A stretch of DNA of 64,000 bases from contig JAFBJZ010000781.1 in the NCBI GenBank assembly GCA_016785225.1, positions 4,588,001 through 4,652,000 on the forward strand, in the 5' to 3' direction. The translations under genes and the position numbers were made by a program. Origin of the DNA: Psettodes erumei. Lineage: Eukaryota; Chordata; Actinopteri; Pleuronectiformes; Psettodidae. Shown piece after piece: positions 37,011-50,515 of this stretch (position 1 is the first letter of the stretch; every line of letters starts with the position of its first letter). A model generated the notes under the pieces. It was not told the DNA's origin. It made no database searches and worked only from the letters and a program-made list of their open reading frames with translations.

Positions 37011-40000
37011 ACCCTGCCCCCACCCAGAAGCTGCGTTTGTTGCTTAAACAATAGAAACGGATTGCCAGAGCTAATTGACAAAGCGGGGGATTCTCTCTTG
37101 AGCTGTCTTAGTTTCTTGCTGCACGTCTCCTACTGCACATGATGCCTCTGGTATCATGCAACTAGCATCCTTTTTGTTTTGTTTCCATCCTCTTAAGATG
37201 TGAACCACGTGTGAATGCTTGTTGTTTGCGCCATACACCCATGCTGTCCCAGCAGAAGTATGCATGCAGTGGACAAATGAAAAACAAAAGTAATTAAGTC
37301 CATATTAAATAACCTATGCATGTAGCCTGACTCTCCACCATTAATCGGATTTCTCTTGTGTGGATTCAGCTGTTACTTATTATAAGAAACAATCTCAAAT
37401 GAACTTTTATTGACCAATTACGCAAAATCCACAAGGGGCTTAAAACTTTTGCCAAAAAGTTACATTTTGTGACTTGCACACAATAAACTTTTTAATGATT
37501 GCAGTTAGTGAATGTTTCTAATAAGTAAAAAAAAAAAGGAGAACTGTGATTTGTCAGCGCTGCTCACATGAGATGAATTTCAAAGACATACAAACTAAGC
37601 CATCCCTTTTGCACCCATATTTCATATATTTCCAGAGAAGGGAAAAAAAATCCCCAAACACCAACTATACCCACCCTACACCCCCCCCCACACGCATACA
37701 TACACCCACAGACGAACATGATACATATTTTGAGTTTCACCCCTCCCCCTGATCTCACCCACGAGCGTCTGATTTCCATTATTATTAATATCTGCCTGTT
37801 TAATTTTCAGCTCTGTCATAATGTGTCGACCTAAACTACAAGAGACAATCCCTTATTGATTACTTTCCCAGCAGCCCCGGCGCATGCCCCAGCTGATCAT
37901 GCCTCTCATGCACAGACATCTCATGCATTTCAGATAATAAGCTGCTGTTCTGGAGTTGAAACAAATTGGATGTGCAGTCAGTCACTGTCCAAGTGAATCA
38001 TGTTGCAGTCTGTCAGTGGACTAGGCTTGGATTATCATCTTACCCATGCGAGGCAAAAAAGGGAGAAAAAAATGCCACGAGCACCTGCCATGATGGCAGA
38101 GCTGTGTATGTGAGCATGACTCCCAAATTGTTGCAGAGTTGTACACTGGGACTATTGATCACCTTACATGCTGTGAGATCTCGCATACATTGAAATTCAA
38201 AGATTGATGCAGAAAACATGGGGGAAGATCTTGATCTAAACATTTCATTATTCCTACCAAATAATCAAACTACGATAAAAACCCAAAAGACAAATGAGAC
38301 ATATTTGACATATAATTTGTGTAGTAGTATTAGTAATTCATTAGTAAAAACTGTCCATCAAATGTCACTGAGACAGACTTATAAAAATACAACTTTGAGG
38401 CATTAACATAAAACAGAATTGCTCCTTTTCTTTATTTTGACAAAGCTTGTAGCTTCAAATGAACATGAAATCCTTCAGCTTCTGGTAGATTTTGGTAGCT
38501 TTATGCTTGAGGGTATTGTGAGAGCAAAATAGCTTAGTTGGCTTTTAGCATCTTAGCTGATGGCATCTCGAAAAGTTCCCATGGGAAACAAATTTGACAA
38601 GATATGAATGAAACAAGTGATTGGTTCCTTGAATAAATGAAGGTTGAAGGGCTTATTGAGGGAAAACTTTTGTAAACATGACAATTTATAACAATGAGAG
38701 AAAATCTTTCTTGTTTATGCACCACAAACATCCGACTGTCAACAGCTATCTCTATAGCATGACAGCACTTGTGAACCTACAACAGCAGATGCTAGAAACA
38801 CCATGCTCCTTGCACATGTACTATACTGTACACTGACAAGACAGGGAGTGTGCCAAAAACTATTTCCAAAGGCAAACAATGCAGCCATTGTGTGTACTTG
38901 CTTTGGATTCTGTAACAGGAAGAAAATAAAGCATCCTGTCACCCTGGACCTGGCTTTGCTGCAAATTCAGTGCACTTTCACGTTAAAAAATCAAAAAGGG
39001 AAGGGTTTTTTTGGAGTTGCATGGGAAGACATGATTAATAATACATCAGGATTATAGAGCACAGACTGTGCTGCACTGACTTTAATAAGTCCATGGAGGG
39101 AAAACAAACCCCGACTATGAAAACAACCGCACTTGCTGCCTGAAAAAACATCTGCATTTAAACACCAATAAATCTGCAATTTCCCCCTCAGCGTAAAGTA
39201 TTAGTTAGCGGTTCATGGTTAAAATACACATATGTAAATGATAGATATTGTGCTCAGTAACTTGTCTCTGATTTTTCACAAACTTTATGCAATAATAGTT
39301 TTATTTGGGGAGCACACCTGAGCTACTGTGGTTTGCCGCAAAACCCTGAGAAGTAGAATAATTGGCACCCTGGTGGAAGACTCCCTCTGTTTGGTTCCAG
39401 CTGTTTAAAATATGGATGATATTGTTTTCATTGCTGGGCTTTTATTGAGTTCTACTTGGGCTGTGCAGTATAATCCTCTGACTCTGACCTTTTCTGGCAT
39501 GTGGAAAAAGTAAATAAACAAGGCACTGATGCATTCCCTCTTTTACCAGAGGAGCTGAGCAGCAGCTTTTCAGTTGATCATATTCAGGTGTCTGGATTCA
39601 GAGAGCTGTCTGTGGCTGCCTAAGCTGGAGTGGCGAGATGCCTTTTTCTGGGGAACAGGCAGAGAATAATGGATGATGGGGAGGAAGAGAAAAATTTATT
39701 GACAACTGTGATCGTTGTAGAGCATCTGCTCTCTATTGGCATATTTCCCCTGCCAGCGAAACTGGAGGCTGTTGACCATGAGATGTGTTTAAAAATGTAG
39801 CTCTGTGTGGAGGTCACAATAAGACACAGAAAAACCAGAGCTGCAAGACAAGGGTAATTTGAAAGCGAAAATTTGCCGCGCTGACGTAAATAATACACAT
39901 GCATTTGTGAAGTAAAGAAACAAACAAAGAAAAAAAAAGAACAAAACAAGACGTTCCCAGAGACGAGCCCATTTCTGGCACAAGTTGTCCGAAGCAGTAA

Positions 40001-40195
40001 ATTCTCCTCCAGTCTCAGATATGACAAGCCCTGCACACAGTGCTATAGAGCACGTGGATATCACACTAATCCCAGTCTCATTGCATTATTCCACTCATGG
40101 CCATCCTTTGTTAACTCTTGCATAAATACATAGATAAGAAAATGATTAAATTTAAGTCAAGTCTTTCTCGTTATACACTGTCGCCTTAAATCATG
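37011..40195. other. Intergenic, nothing specific
   Basis: AT-rich sequence with a C-rich and CA-like patch at 37675-37710 and octamer-like motifs. Open frames here have no coding character. Confidence 0.5.
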
Positions 40196-40460
40196 CATAA
40201 ATGTGATAATTACCCACACTAGGCCAAAAGGGCCCATCACTGCCACTTTAAATCCAATAAACGCCACGACCTGATCACTATAATTGACCATCTATCAGGG
40301 TCATTGAGGAGTCCAATGTTGTTAACCACCGCTTATAATTCCTCTTGATCATTGCTAATTACAGAAAGTGGGAGAAACCAATATTCCAGATACCCAGAGA
40401 GCAGCTGCCAGCCATTTTCAGAGAGGTGGGAGTGAACGCTTTAATATGAGTTAGTTTGAA
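40196..40460. promoter_or_regulatory. Putative conserved non-coding element
   Basis: CACTATAATTGACCATC, TGATCATTGCTAATTACAG and GCTTATAATTCCTC within complex, repeat-free sequence. Confidence 0.4.
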
Positions 40461-43400
40461 AAATGACATGTGGTTGACGCGACATAAATTTACAACTTTA
40501 AAAGCCCTGAAAACATTTTCCCCAGTCATACTGTATCATCATACTGTATAATTGTTGAGGTTCTACAAAGTGAGAATAATTCTGGTCCTTCAACATGACA
40601 GATTTTCTTGTTTTGTACTTTTGAGTTTCTAATTATTAAACTTGTAAAGGATAATAACTGAGGATTTTTGCTTGTGTTGCTCACCTGTGTGCGAACAGCC
40701 TGGTTGAAATATACAGTATTTGATAGCATTTGCTTCAGTGATCCTGGGGTAAATGAAAGAATTTAGCCTACAGATTTGTTATATTGTAACATCATTAACT
40801 TGTTGTTATACTAACAAGCACATTAAATAAGAAAGGCTTTTGTATTACTCAGGGGGGAATGGCCGTCTGCTCATGAATTTTATTTAGCCATGTAATGTCC
40901 TATGAATGACAGGTGCACTTAGCAGGTAATTTCTTACACAGATGTCACATATTTAGATGACCTCCAATAACCTTTTAAATAAGCCCAAAAATGCAAATTC
41001 CCATTGCTACCGTTTAAACAGTTCAAATTTCAAAATTACATTGTCGCTGCCAGCATTTGCACCCCATTTCCTCCGGTCTAGTTTTCTTACTGAGCTGTTC
41101 ACCGGGGCAACAAGTCATTGAGAAAATGCACAATTTATTGAAATTTTATGGAAAGACCCTTAGCCCCTTTCACCACTGCACAATTACGTAAAAGCCATCT
41201 AGCCCTTGAGTAACCCTTTTTATAGCAATTCATTTATGACTCTGGTCACAAAGGGGATGCCTCTCCTGCCACAAACACCCTAAAACATGTGTGGATGGCA
41301 TGAAGATGAAATCCGCAATGCCCTGAAGGGCACTGCTTTCATCAAGACATTCTTCTTTTTCTTCATAAGCACATCATAAAATATTTCATTCCACTTTTAC
41401 AATCGACTTGTTTCATTACAAAGTTGTACTTTTTGTTTTATATATTTCCACGAATGGGAATGACATAAACCCAGGCTCAGTTGGGTTACATGCCATTCAG
41501 ATGGCTCGTTTAAGTGAGGGAGAGCATTAAGGGATGTACAAGGAAATTACACTACAAACGGAGAAATAAACGGATAGTGAGACAAAAAGATTGAGTGAGG
41601 GGTGGAGAGCTCGTGAGAGTCTCTCCTGAGATGAGTATGATGATTGCACCCACATTCCACTGCAGAGTTAAAACCCTTGGAGGCTTTTGGAATGTGAAAA
41701 CCTACTTCTTCTCTCTTTATAGTACAACACTTAGGTAGCATAGCACTTTTTTTCTTTTTTCTTTTCTCCCCCACCCTGAACATTGCTCACATCGCTGTTC
41801 CCTGAAGCCTGAAAGCACAACATTTCTCAGCCAGCAACTCCCACTGGGACTAAAGCCCAGAGATGGAAATGCAAAGGATATGTTTTATTGGACAGTTGCA
41901 GACAAATAAATCTAAATATGTATTTTGGTCATGTTTGTTTGCCGACTGCATCCTGAGGGAGTTGGGATGATTATATGACATAAATAACAGTGTTGCAGCA
42001 TGGGATTAGGTCGCATGTTTACATACATGGACCTAAGGTCAGGGAAGAAAAATAATTCAAACACTATTTCTCTTCTTCTGAAGTGAACATTGTTTTGGTG
42101 GCATACATACATGGTGCCAGGAGTCATGCTTCCCAGTGTGCACAGACTATCAATGAGAGATGGGACTGTGCAGTCAGGCAAAATATACATACTTATGTGG
42201 TTAAAAGTCATAGCTGTGTTGAAGCCTGCCAGTGAGGCACAAATCAACCTGTCCAGTGTGGGGGGAGACGGTGGGTCACCCTGAATGAAATGGTTTAGGC
42301 TCACTGATCTGCACGAAGGAAAGTCAATGGAAGGTGTCAATGAGAGGGCAGGCGGGGACTCCTGCAATCACATGTCCTGTGATTGACATGGCCTAAGCTG
42401 GCGGGCTGTGGGAGATGTCAACACAGTGCAGCCCCCTCATATGGCCCCGGCCCAAGTCGCCTCACAGCAGCACAGTAAATTACGGACGAAGACTGTAGGT
42501 CATGTGAGCATCTCCTTCACTGTGTAGTTTTATAGACAATCGTGAACTTTCCTTTAAATTGTGTTGGCTTGTTTTTATATTTTGTTTTATTTAATATAGT
42601 GAAACTATGAAAAGAGCCAAGACAGCCTTAAAATGCCTTTTGGGGAGTTGCAGTGGAACAACATATGGAAACATTTTCCTGGCCTGCTTTTAGATTACTA
42701 ATCTCTCAGATGACTATTATCAGTGTTTATTACGGGTATAATCATTCTGATTGATGATCTACTTCCTCCCACATTTTGGTGAAAGTGGTGGAAAATATAA
42801 TTTCAGTAAGCGAACAGTAACTCAACTAGGATCTTTTTTGTGATGGAAAATTACCATAATTATATTATCACAATCATTATAAGCTTAAAACATGAGGGTA
42901 CAAAATTGTTTAGTGTTTTTATGGCCATTAAATATCCTACAGCTATCAAAAGGAACAGTTTTAGGTCATATTGTATTATACTATATATTCACCACTGTAA
43001 GCTATCTGCTGCATAATATTTCCCTGTGTTGTAATTTAACTTCAGCTTTTTTTTAAATAAAATACTAATATTTGTAAAAATTTCCCCCTGTTCTGCCTCC
43101 CAAGACTCCACTATAATAACAAAGGCGAAAAAGCGTTTTCACTTCCCAATCCCGCACTGTCTTTGAAGGCAGAGCAAACTTGGGAAATAAAAGTGGCGGC
43201 CCATGGCAAACTACACTTCAGAGAATTCAGCGCCTTTTTCTCTCTGCCACATGTGACAAGTGAGCCATGCAGCTTTGCAGAATTATATATCTGTGTGTCT
43301 AATTATTTCTTTTCAAGTCCATACAATAAAAGACTGCATGCTTCTCTCTTGCCAGGGCGGGGACAGCAGGAGGAGTGCCCTCCAAAATATTCCCTCTCAT

Positions 43401-44865
43401 GCCTCTGACACGCACATCTGTCTGCACGTCAGCGTGGCAACTTCCTAGACGCCTTTGGTTTTAATGAAAGAGATCGGTGAGCTACAAATGCAGTAGGCAC
43501 TGTGATGACACATTTCAATTTCTATTGTGCAAATGGAATCTCTGAGACTTTCTTTTAATCTTTATTATTCACTGCTTCAGTCCAAACTGCAGTGAAGATG
43601 TCAGACAATTGCCCTTCAAAGCAAGGCATACCACACAGACACTAGGTGTGTTAACACACAAATACTTGTGCAGAAAAATGAACATTATCTCAACAGCATT
43701 AATGTTGAAATTGCATGCATCTTTGCATATGGACACACGTCCCTTTGATTTGTCATATGAGCAAAATGTTATATGTAAACGGCCTTTAATGTTATTGAAG
43801 TGGACCGTTTCCCCAGCGTTTCTCACAGTGAGAGACGGCCGTGAGGAAATGCTTCTGCTGCAGTGCGGTCACAAGGGGGTAGCATTGACACAGTTGTTTA
43901 AGCCCTTTAGCAGGCGGCTCAGCAGCAGGACAAACTGCCTTTGATGTAATTGAGGTCTTAGACCTCTTAGAAAAGCATATATTGGTTTGTATGTGGAAAT
44001 GTTCAAGGAACAATGGATTTCCATAAGTGGATGTAAAATCGTATTTGGAGCATCCTCGGCATGCTAACCACTCTCTAAACAATAAGAAAAAGGACTCCTT
44101 CAGGATGGGACGGGTAATTCCGAGGCACTTACAGCCTGGAAATGTAATGGAATGTAGCATTAGGATTAAATGTGTGACTAAAAGATACAGACTTGACTAG
44201 TTTTGGGCTCTTTCCTGGGTGATTCATTCAAATAAATTTGTGGATATTCTCAGCTTTGTGCGGCGGTGCTATACATCCTAATAGAAGTCAGCAAGCAGAA
44301 TAGAAGCACATCTTTTGTTCTCTCTTTCAGAGGAATGATTAAAAGTTTAATGTTTTTTGTCATTGTTTAGAATTAGAAATATGATCATTTTTTTCAGCCT
44401 TGGGGGGAAAAAAACCCTCATATGAAAGCAGGTAAATTATGACCTCCAACCTGTACAGACGAAGCTGTTAATTATCAATCATTCCACAGCCAAGTATTCC
44501 CCTAACTAACATTTTTGTCTATCCATCTTATCATCCAAAGTAATACTTAAGAGTGCGAGTGTGGCAGGGACTCATAAATAAAGGTTACCTATTTACATAT
44601 TCAGTTTATCATGAATATTGCATACTCTGTACATAAAAATTCAAATGCAGTGTTTATGAAATATGATCATGCAGCAAATGTGAGAAGACACAGAGCACAG
44701 CCCATTCATACACAGAGGGGATTTAGAGCAACCCTCTGTGATTAATAAAGAATGAAACAGACATTAGAGCCACAAAAATTAACTCTGGGCTTTTTTTGTC
44801 TTTCTTTCAATGCAAGCTTCCTTTAAAAACATTGAATTAAATAATTGCCATCACCAAAATTGATA
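40461..44865. other. Intergenic, nothing coding
   Basis: AT-rich DNA. A 151-codon minus-strand frame at 41912-42367 lacks a convincing signature (see rejected). Several short AT-rich stretches could be regulatory. Confidence 0.5.
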
Positions 44866-45010
44866 CCTGACAATCTGTGCACCGGGGTTATTGATGGATT
44901 AATGCCCCATTATGCCAGCAAAATATTCAACCACTTACCTATCTGTAGCTCCACCAGCCAATAATTTATTAAAGTGATGACGGTTATAAAACACTATGCT
45001 TCACTGACTT
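44866..45010. promoter_or_regulatory. Putative conserved non-coding element
   Basis: GGGTTATTGATGGATTAATG, CCAATAATTTATTAAAGTG and TTATAAAACAC in a compact complex block. ATTGATGG and GGATTA cores fit TALE and bicoid-type homeodomains. Confidence 0.4.
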
Positions 45011-45244
45011 GGCCCTCAGTGGTCATCTTCTCTACTGTGTGTGATTGAACATGGACAGGAGTAGAAGTAAAACAGATATCATGTATGTCTGGAGTCTGCA
45101 TTCCACCCCAGAGTTATTTGGAAAAGTTGTTGCACATTTCTAATCAGCTCAGCTGATGCACCTGAGTGTAATGTGTATGGACGTAAAGACAAAACGTCTG
45201 ATAAAATTTTAGCACACGAAGAATTTCATACTGTATATGAATTC

Positions 45245-45247
45245 TCT

Positions 45248-45281
<34 letters not shown>

Positions 45282-45292
45282 TACACACACAC
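45245..45292. repeat. (CT)n/(AC)n compound microsatellite
   Basis: CT repeat (45245-45270) continuing into AC repeat with one AT interruption (45271-45292). Confidence 0.95.
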
Positions 45293-46672
45293 CTCGAATG
45301 GAAAATGCAGTTTGGCTTTAAATTCAAACAGCTGAGAGGAATAATGGCATAAAGAAGCAAACACTGTGCAGCAAGTGTCTCATCTCCTCTCATGAACTAG
45401 TTAACCTGAAAGAATACGATCTACAAATGTGTTTCAGCAAAAGCAAATTACCTGGGTTTTGTGGAGGGGAACTAATCTCTCCAAGCATGACACTGGACAG
45501 GAAAGGCCTCTTACTGTTATTATGATGTGTCGGCTTGTGTTAGATGGAGGGCCTTGATGGCCGCATCAGGAAGGAGCATCGGAGCCCCTCTACCATGACA
45601 GCGCTCTGATGGATGTACGGGTGGTGGAGGGGCAGGGAAGATGGAGGTTAGAAAGCTGGAGATGAGGAGAAGAAGGAGGGTGATATGAGGTGCAGTGGGG
45701 GTTATATACAATAGTAAATACCTACAAATGCAGCACATTAGTAGTAGGTGCAGAACCTGAGATTACATTAGCATGCATGATAATGCTCTCTATTGGACAG
45801 CCATCACCGAAAAAAAATAAAGGTCCTGTGTGGTGAATTTTCAGAGCCTATTTCATGTGACCTGGGATGATTTGTGCCCTGTATGAAACAGACGGCTGAT
45901 AACAGCCCATTTGAAAGTAATTTAGAAAATCAAAATAACTGTATGTCAAAGACTGACACATTATGCAATGCCATATACACTCAGTGAAAGTAGGTACACC
46001 TATACAATACATTGTTAGTCAATATACTGTATCTAGTGTGGTGTATCTTCATAATGTTCAGTTTTTAGCGACACTGGCAGAAATGTACGATTAGAATTAG
46101 ATTGTTTTTTTGGACAGTACCAGATTTCCTGTTTACACATATGTGGGACAGAATATTATAAACCTTTGAATATAATGCAGCCCCATATAACACTTCAGTG
46201 CTGCAAGTCATGTGGTAAATGGCTGTTTGTCAGTCCCGCTTTCCTGTAACACAACAGCAGATGCACAAGCTCTTTAGGTGTTAACGTGTGTCATCACCCA
46301 TGGTTAAAAATGTACACAACTAATGTCAAATAATCTATGTCCAATCCATTGGATTTTTTTTTGCTGAACAATTCTAAATGGCCAAAATTCCCAGGATGGA
46401 CCCATTATGTATTACAATAGTTTTGGTTCCAGCTGCTACACAACATGTAACCTGGCTATACTGATTTCATGTGCGCATCATAAGTCTGCCTGTGTTTTGC
46501 TACCACATTCAGTTGGAGCTTTGTCAGATTGAGCCATTGTGGGAGAAGCATTGTGGACGGGCACTTGTTGGTGTATCACAATGTTTTTCTTCCCTTCTGA
46601 GAACGATCACAGCTGGAGGTGTCTAACACACAGTATCCGTATTAAAATATTAATAGCCAGTTTCCCTCCATG
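45293..46672. other. Intergenic, between element and orphan exon
   Basis: Includes a mid-GC block at 45480-45680 ending in GGAGA-rich sequence. No supported gene. Confidence 0.45.
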
Positions 46673-46731
46673 TCAGCAGCTTGTAATTTGATTCCCCGGC
46701 TTAAGAATTGCAGTCTCGGGCGGCGGATCAC

Positions 46732-46938
46732 CTGGTGAACAGTCCCTGGATTCCTCCTCATCCTGCTCTTTTGGGGTCCCGGGAGACGGCGGGTTGGGGA
46801 AAGTGTTACGGAGAGAGGTGGTGCTCCTCCTTGGCCTGGTAAAGATTGGGGGTGCCGATGCACAGCGGGACAGGTGTTCTGAGATGCACGCGGGAGCCTC
46901 ACCAGGCTGCAGCGCCTGGCCTACATCCATCTCTGTAC
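46732..46938 (-). CDS. Isolated coding-like exon, gene unknown
   Basis: I do not recognise the product. A 207-base segment opens after a strong acceptor (TTTTTCCATTTATCTCCCCAG) and ends at a plausible donor CACCAG|gtgatc. One frame is open throughout: TEMDVGQALQPGEAPACISE, then HLSRCASAPPIFTRPRRSTT, then SLRNTFPNPPSPGTPKEQDE, then EESRDCSP. The other two frames stop within the first 50 or so bases. Third positions are rich in G and C, unlike the flanks. Both ends are phase 1, so it could be a cassette exon. Without the donor, the frame runs on to a TGA at 46675-46673 (ending NQITSC), so it could be a last exon. The Ser/Pro/Arg-rich, acidic-ended composition suggests a disordered region. It lies 16 kb upstream of mvb12b on the same strand. 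Confidence 0.55.
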
Positions 46939-47486
46939 CTGGGGAGATAAATGGAAAAATGTGACCCAAACAGTCCAACATCATGGCCGTGGCAGGAACG
47001 TGTTCGAACAATGGGGAGCGGGGAGGGTTCCCCCTATCATTACTAAAAATGAGGCACACTCTGCAATTAATTCCAGCCCTAAATGAATGTCTACTGCTTG
47101 CAGCACAGCTCTCTGTGGCAATAGAACCAGATTAATAGTGCAAAATAGAGAAAATAATCTCATTCTGTACCAATGCTGCACTGGTGTAAAACTGGGCTTC
47201 AGTGCTTGGTTCATTTCTTGATCAACATTTTTTGTCATCTTGCAAACCTTACTTTTTTTCAACCTTTATTGTTTAAAATGGTGTGATCTTTCAACTGCCC
47301 TTTGTCTTGGAAGAAAAATTAATTCTCATTTGCATTACCACGTCTAAATGTCAGCCACCGATATTTTGTTAGACATTAGTAAAGCTGGCAGCGAGAGGCG
47401 CTGGATAATTGCACTCAGCCTAGCAGAGGGATTTACATAATTTCAGATAGCAATTAAAGAATCCTTGGGAATTTTCTTCCTGGCCT

Positions 47487-47508
47487 CTCTCTCTCTCTCT
47501 CTCTCTCT
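47487..47508. repeat. (CT)n microsatellite
   Basis: About eleven CT units. Confidence 0.9.
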
Positions 47509-47979
47509 CCAGCTCACTTTTACAACAGTACAAAAGAAGCATTCGTTTACATTAAGCTCCATGCTCCTTGCTGTTCATTTGCATGAAATTAAAGGTTTTC
47601 ATGATCTTGAACAGCGGGGTAACATTTAAAATGCTGTTTTAAAGCCCTCACCTTGGAATAATGAAACGCTTCTATTTTTTCTTAAGAAGGCAGTGGGGGT
47701 TCATTGACTGCCTGTCCACAGCCAAACTTTTGCATTTCATTCACGCACACAATATAATGTGACAAAGCTTCCAATTAGTTAGAAATACAACTTTCCTCTC
47801 CTGCCAAGATCCCCTTTCTGTTTGATCTGACCGTGCCTAATGTCGTCCCACCTCACCTGCCATCAAGCCATTAAAATATGATACAGTGACAGAAGAATCG
47901 CTTTCAAATAACACAAATGCATCAGTCTAAATGTACCTCCATTTGTGAAATAACAGCTGAGCATACACTGAAATCCACT

Positions 47980-48140
47980 TCCCGCCTCTTCGCCAGGGCG
48001 AACCAATGTGGGGACTTTTGCCAGTGCTGTAAAGATAAACCTCTCATGTACAGTATCTTTAATTAGGTCCCTGTGGGTCCCGCTGTTATCTGCCATGCTG
48101 ATTAGAATGAACATTAACTTGCTTTAGCCCTGAGTCCGAT
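47980..48140. promoter_or_regulatory. Putative conserved non-coding element
   Basis: TATCTTTAATTAGGTCCC, CTGCCATGCTGATTAGAATG and AACATTAACTTGC in complex sequence upstream of the orphan exon. Confidence 0.35.
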
Positions 48141-50079
48141 AATACGCATCAGTGTGCGGTGACAAGGGTGCAAAATCCAGCTGGACATCTTTTGCGGACA
48201 ACATATTCCACTGTTTTCGAACATATGATATTTTTTTTGAGCTATTACTGTATATATTACTTCCATGATAGCAGAAGGCAAAGCCACGTTGCTTTAAATC
48301 CTTCACTCCTTATTGGCGCGGCCTTGGCTGACACATTTGATATGGGTATGGATCATACGGATTAGTTAAACCAAACCCTTCTCCTGGGAGGTCTGTGGCT
48401 CAGCAGTCCAATGTGCATAATATTACTGTACTTAACAACAGTGTGAGTTCGCCAGCTCTCACATTTGTGTTTCATCATTATACTCTCCAGTAAAACAGAA
48501 ATGCCGTCAGGATAATCTTAACAAAAAAAATTTTTCTTTAAAAATCCTGATGAATAGTGGGGCTTTGTTAAGACAATAAAGCTTTGTCACAGAGCTCAGA
48601 AATAAATACAAAGCCTCATCAGAACAATACCCTTCACACTTCCTCCTTGATTCCCCGTCCGTCCTTAAAGGCATCACAGAACATTTTCACACGAGTCGTC
48701 CCACTGCTGTGAAATAAATTGTGACAGTAACTCAATATGAAGTGAAATAGCTGAGAAAGCCTTGAGTTCACTTGCGCTGACAGTGCTGTTTAATTCCATC
48801 TTGTGCCAGCCTGACATTTCTGCTGCCACTAAATATTAAACATGTGTACCCGTTTCATTTGCATCTGGTAATGAGGTGGGAGACAGCGCCCAACTGGTCA
48901 AGCTCTCTCTCATGGTAGTGCGTCAGTGCTACCTCCAACACAGTCACATGGACAGGGGTAAACCAACAGAAATATTTAGAGAGGAAGGGGGCTGAGACAG
49001 AGTGGAATAGGAAATAAAAAGGGGGGTTGGGTTGGGGGGGGTAGTGAAGGATAGAGCACCCTTGTGTGTGCATGTGTGCTGTCCAGAATTCAGAAAACCA
49101 GGCTGAAATGACCCCAGCTCTCAAGCTACGTCTGCTTTCGGCTGACATTTTTCCCTGAATCTTTTAAGATGCATCCCTTGCTGCAAAATGCATTAGTGGA
49201 GATCGGAGAAACAGAGGCACACGAGGAGAGGGTTAAATGCGATTGCTCTAAATGTCATCACATCTTCATAATGCAATATATATTCATGATCTGGCAGTCC
49301 AGGAGGGCAGACATCAAAGTTGTGTTCTGTAATTCAAATGTTTTATCCCAATTTTGATTCACCGTACAATTCCAGGCAGACGTCTCGAACCAGGGAACGC
49401 ACCCTCATTTTTCAGGCATTATACTTCAGGTGGACGGGTGAAGTCTGAGGTGAATGCTATGTGTGGGTGTTATTGAAAAGGCACTGGAATGCCAACTTCC
49501 CTCAATTCCCTTTGGCTACACAGAGCGCGTTTGGTGTTTTTCAGCTCACTGTTTTGGTTCCCAAGCTAATGGCAGATAGACACAGCTAGTGATGTTTGAG
49601 CATGTTAGCATTTCAATATCGCTGGTTATCTTGCTTCCTTTAAAGAAAAATATATGTTCAACAAGCTCACAGTGAGTTTTTGTGTAAATCCTGGACAACA
49701 TTTCCCTCTTAAATGTATTTCACCAAAAGTATAAACATGCATGAAACAGAAATGCTGAAATAAAGTACATCTGCTTCAAAATGACTCTGAAATACTCTGA
49801 AACACTGCACACAAGGGATTTACTTTTGCAATGATGGCATAACATATTTTGTCTTTTTTGATATTTTGATAAGAGCTATAGTGAATTTTAACAGCTTGTA
49901 TATGCGATACTGATTCTGTATTGCGCTGCTGAAGTGTTAATAGATAATAGGATAAAAAAAGAGACCGGTCGTCTGATGTTCTTGAAATGAAAGCATGACT
50001 GTCTACTGTCACACTATCATGACAGTGTAAAGACATAACCGCTTTGAAAAGAAATCAACATCTCTGGGAGGAAACTTTA

Positions 50080-50212
50080 TACATTCTTTTCACTTGTATT
50101 GTCTTTTGTTGCTTTTACATTTGCTCTTGATGCCCTTTATATTTTATGTAAAGCACTTTGAATTGCCTTGTTGTTGAAATGCGCTGCACAAATAAACTTG
50201 CCTCGCCTTGTG
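50080..50212 (+). mobile_element. 3' tail of a teleost non-LTR retroelement
   Basis: GTAAAGCACTTTGAATTGCC at 50148-50167, followed by a GAAATGCGCTGCACAAATAAA-like stretch, is the familiar 3' tail of L2-type LINEs (and SINEs using them) in teleost genomes, ending near the repeated TTGCCTCGCC. Only the tail is present, as expected for 5'-truncated insertion. The family name is from memory. Confidence 0.65.
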
Positions 50213-50487
50213 TGACTTCTTACGAGCAGATTTACCCTTTTCTTCCCCCTGCCGCTGTGGAAAGGAGATGTACTTCTGTCATTGCCCTGTTCAGCATCCT
50301 GCTCTACAACAGTTAAAGTTTAGAGGCGCCCTGTCCTCTCTATGAGCGTGTGTTGCTTTCATAAGATGTATCAGATATTCAGATATGTCACAGGAAATCA
50401 AGCCTTGATCAAAACCAAAGCTGACTGTCGACGAGAAACAGGGAAACATCAAAGAGCTTACAGTAGAAAGGCAGAGGTGGTTGAAGT

Positions 50488-50515
50488 TGTGTGTGTGTGT
50501 GTGTGTGTGTGTGTG
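50488..50515. repeat. (GT)n microsatellite
   Basis: About fourteen GT units followed by a short GGC/AGT triplet stretch to about 50532. Confidence 0.93.

Noticed and set aside
41912..42367. 151-codon minus-strand frame
   Set aside because: No domain or splice context is recognisable; the amino acid mix fits AT-rich chance sequence.
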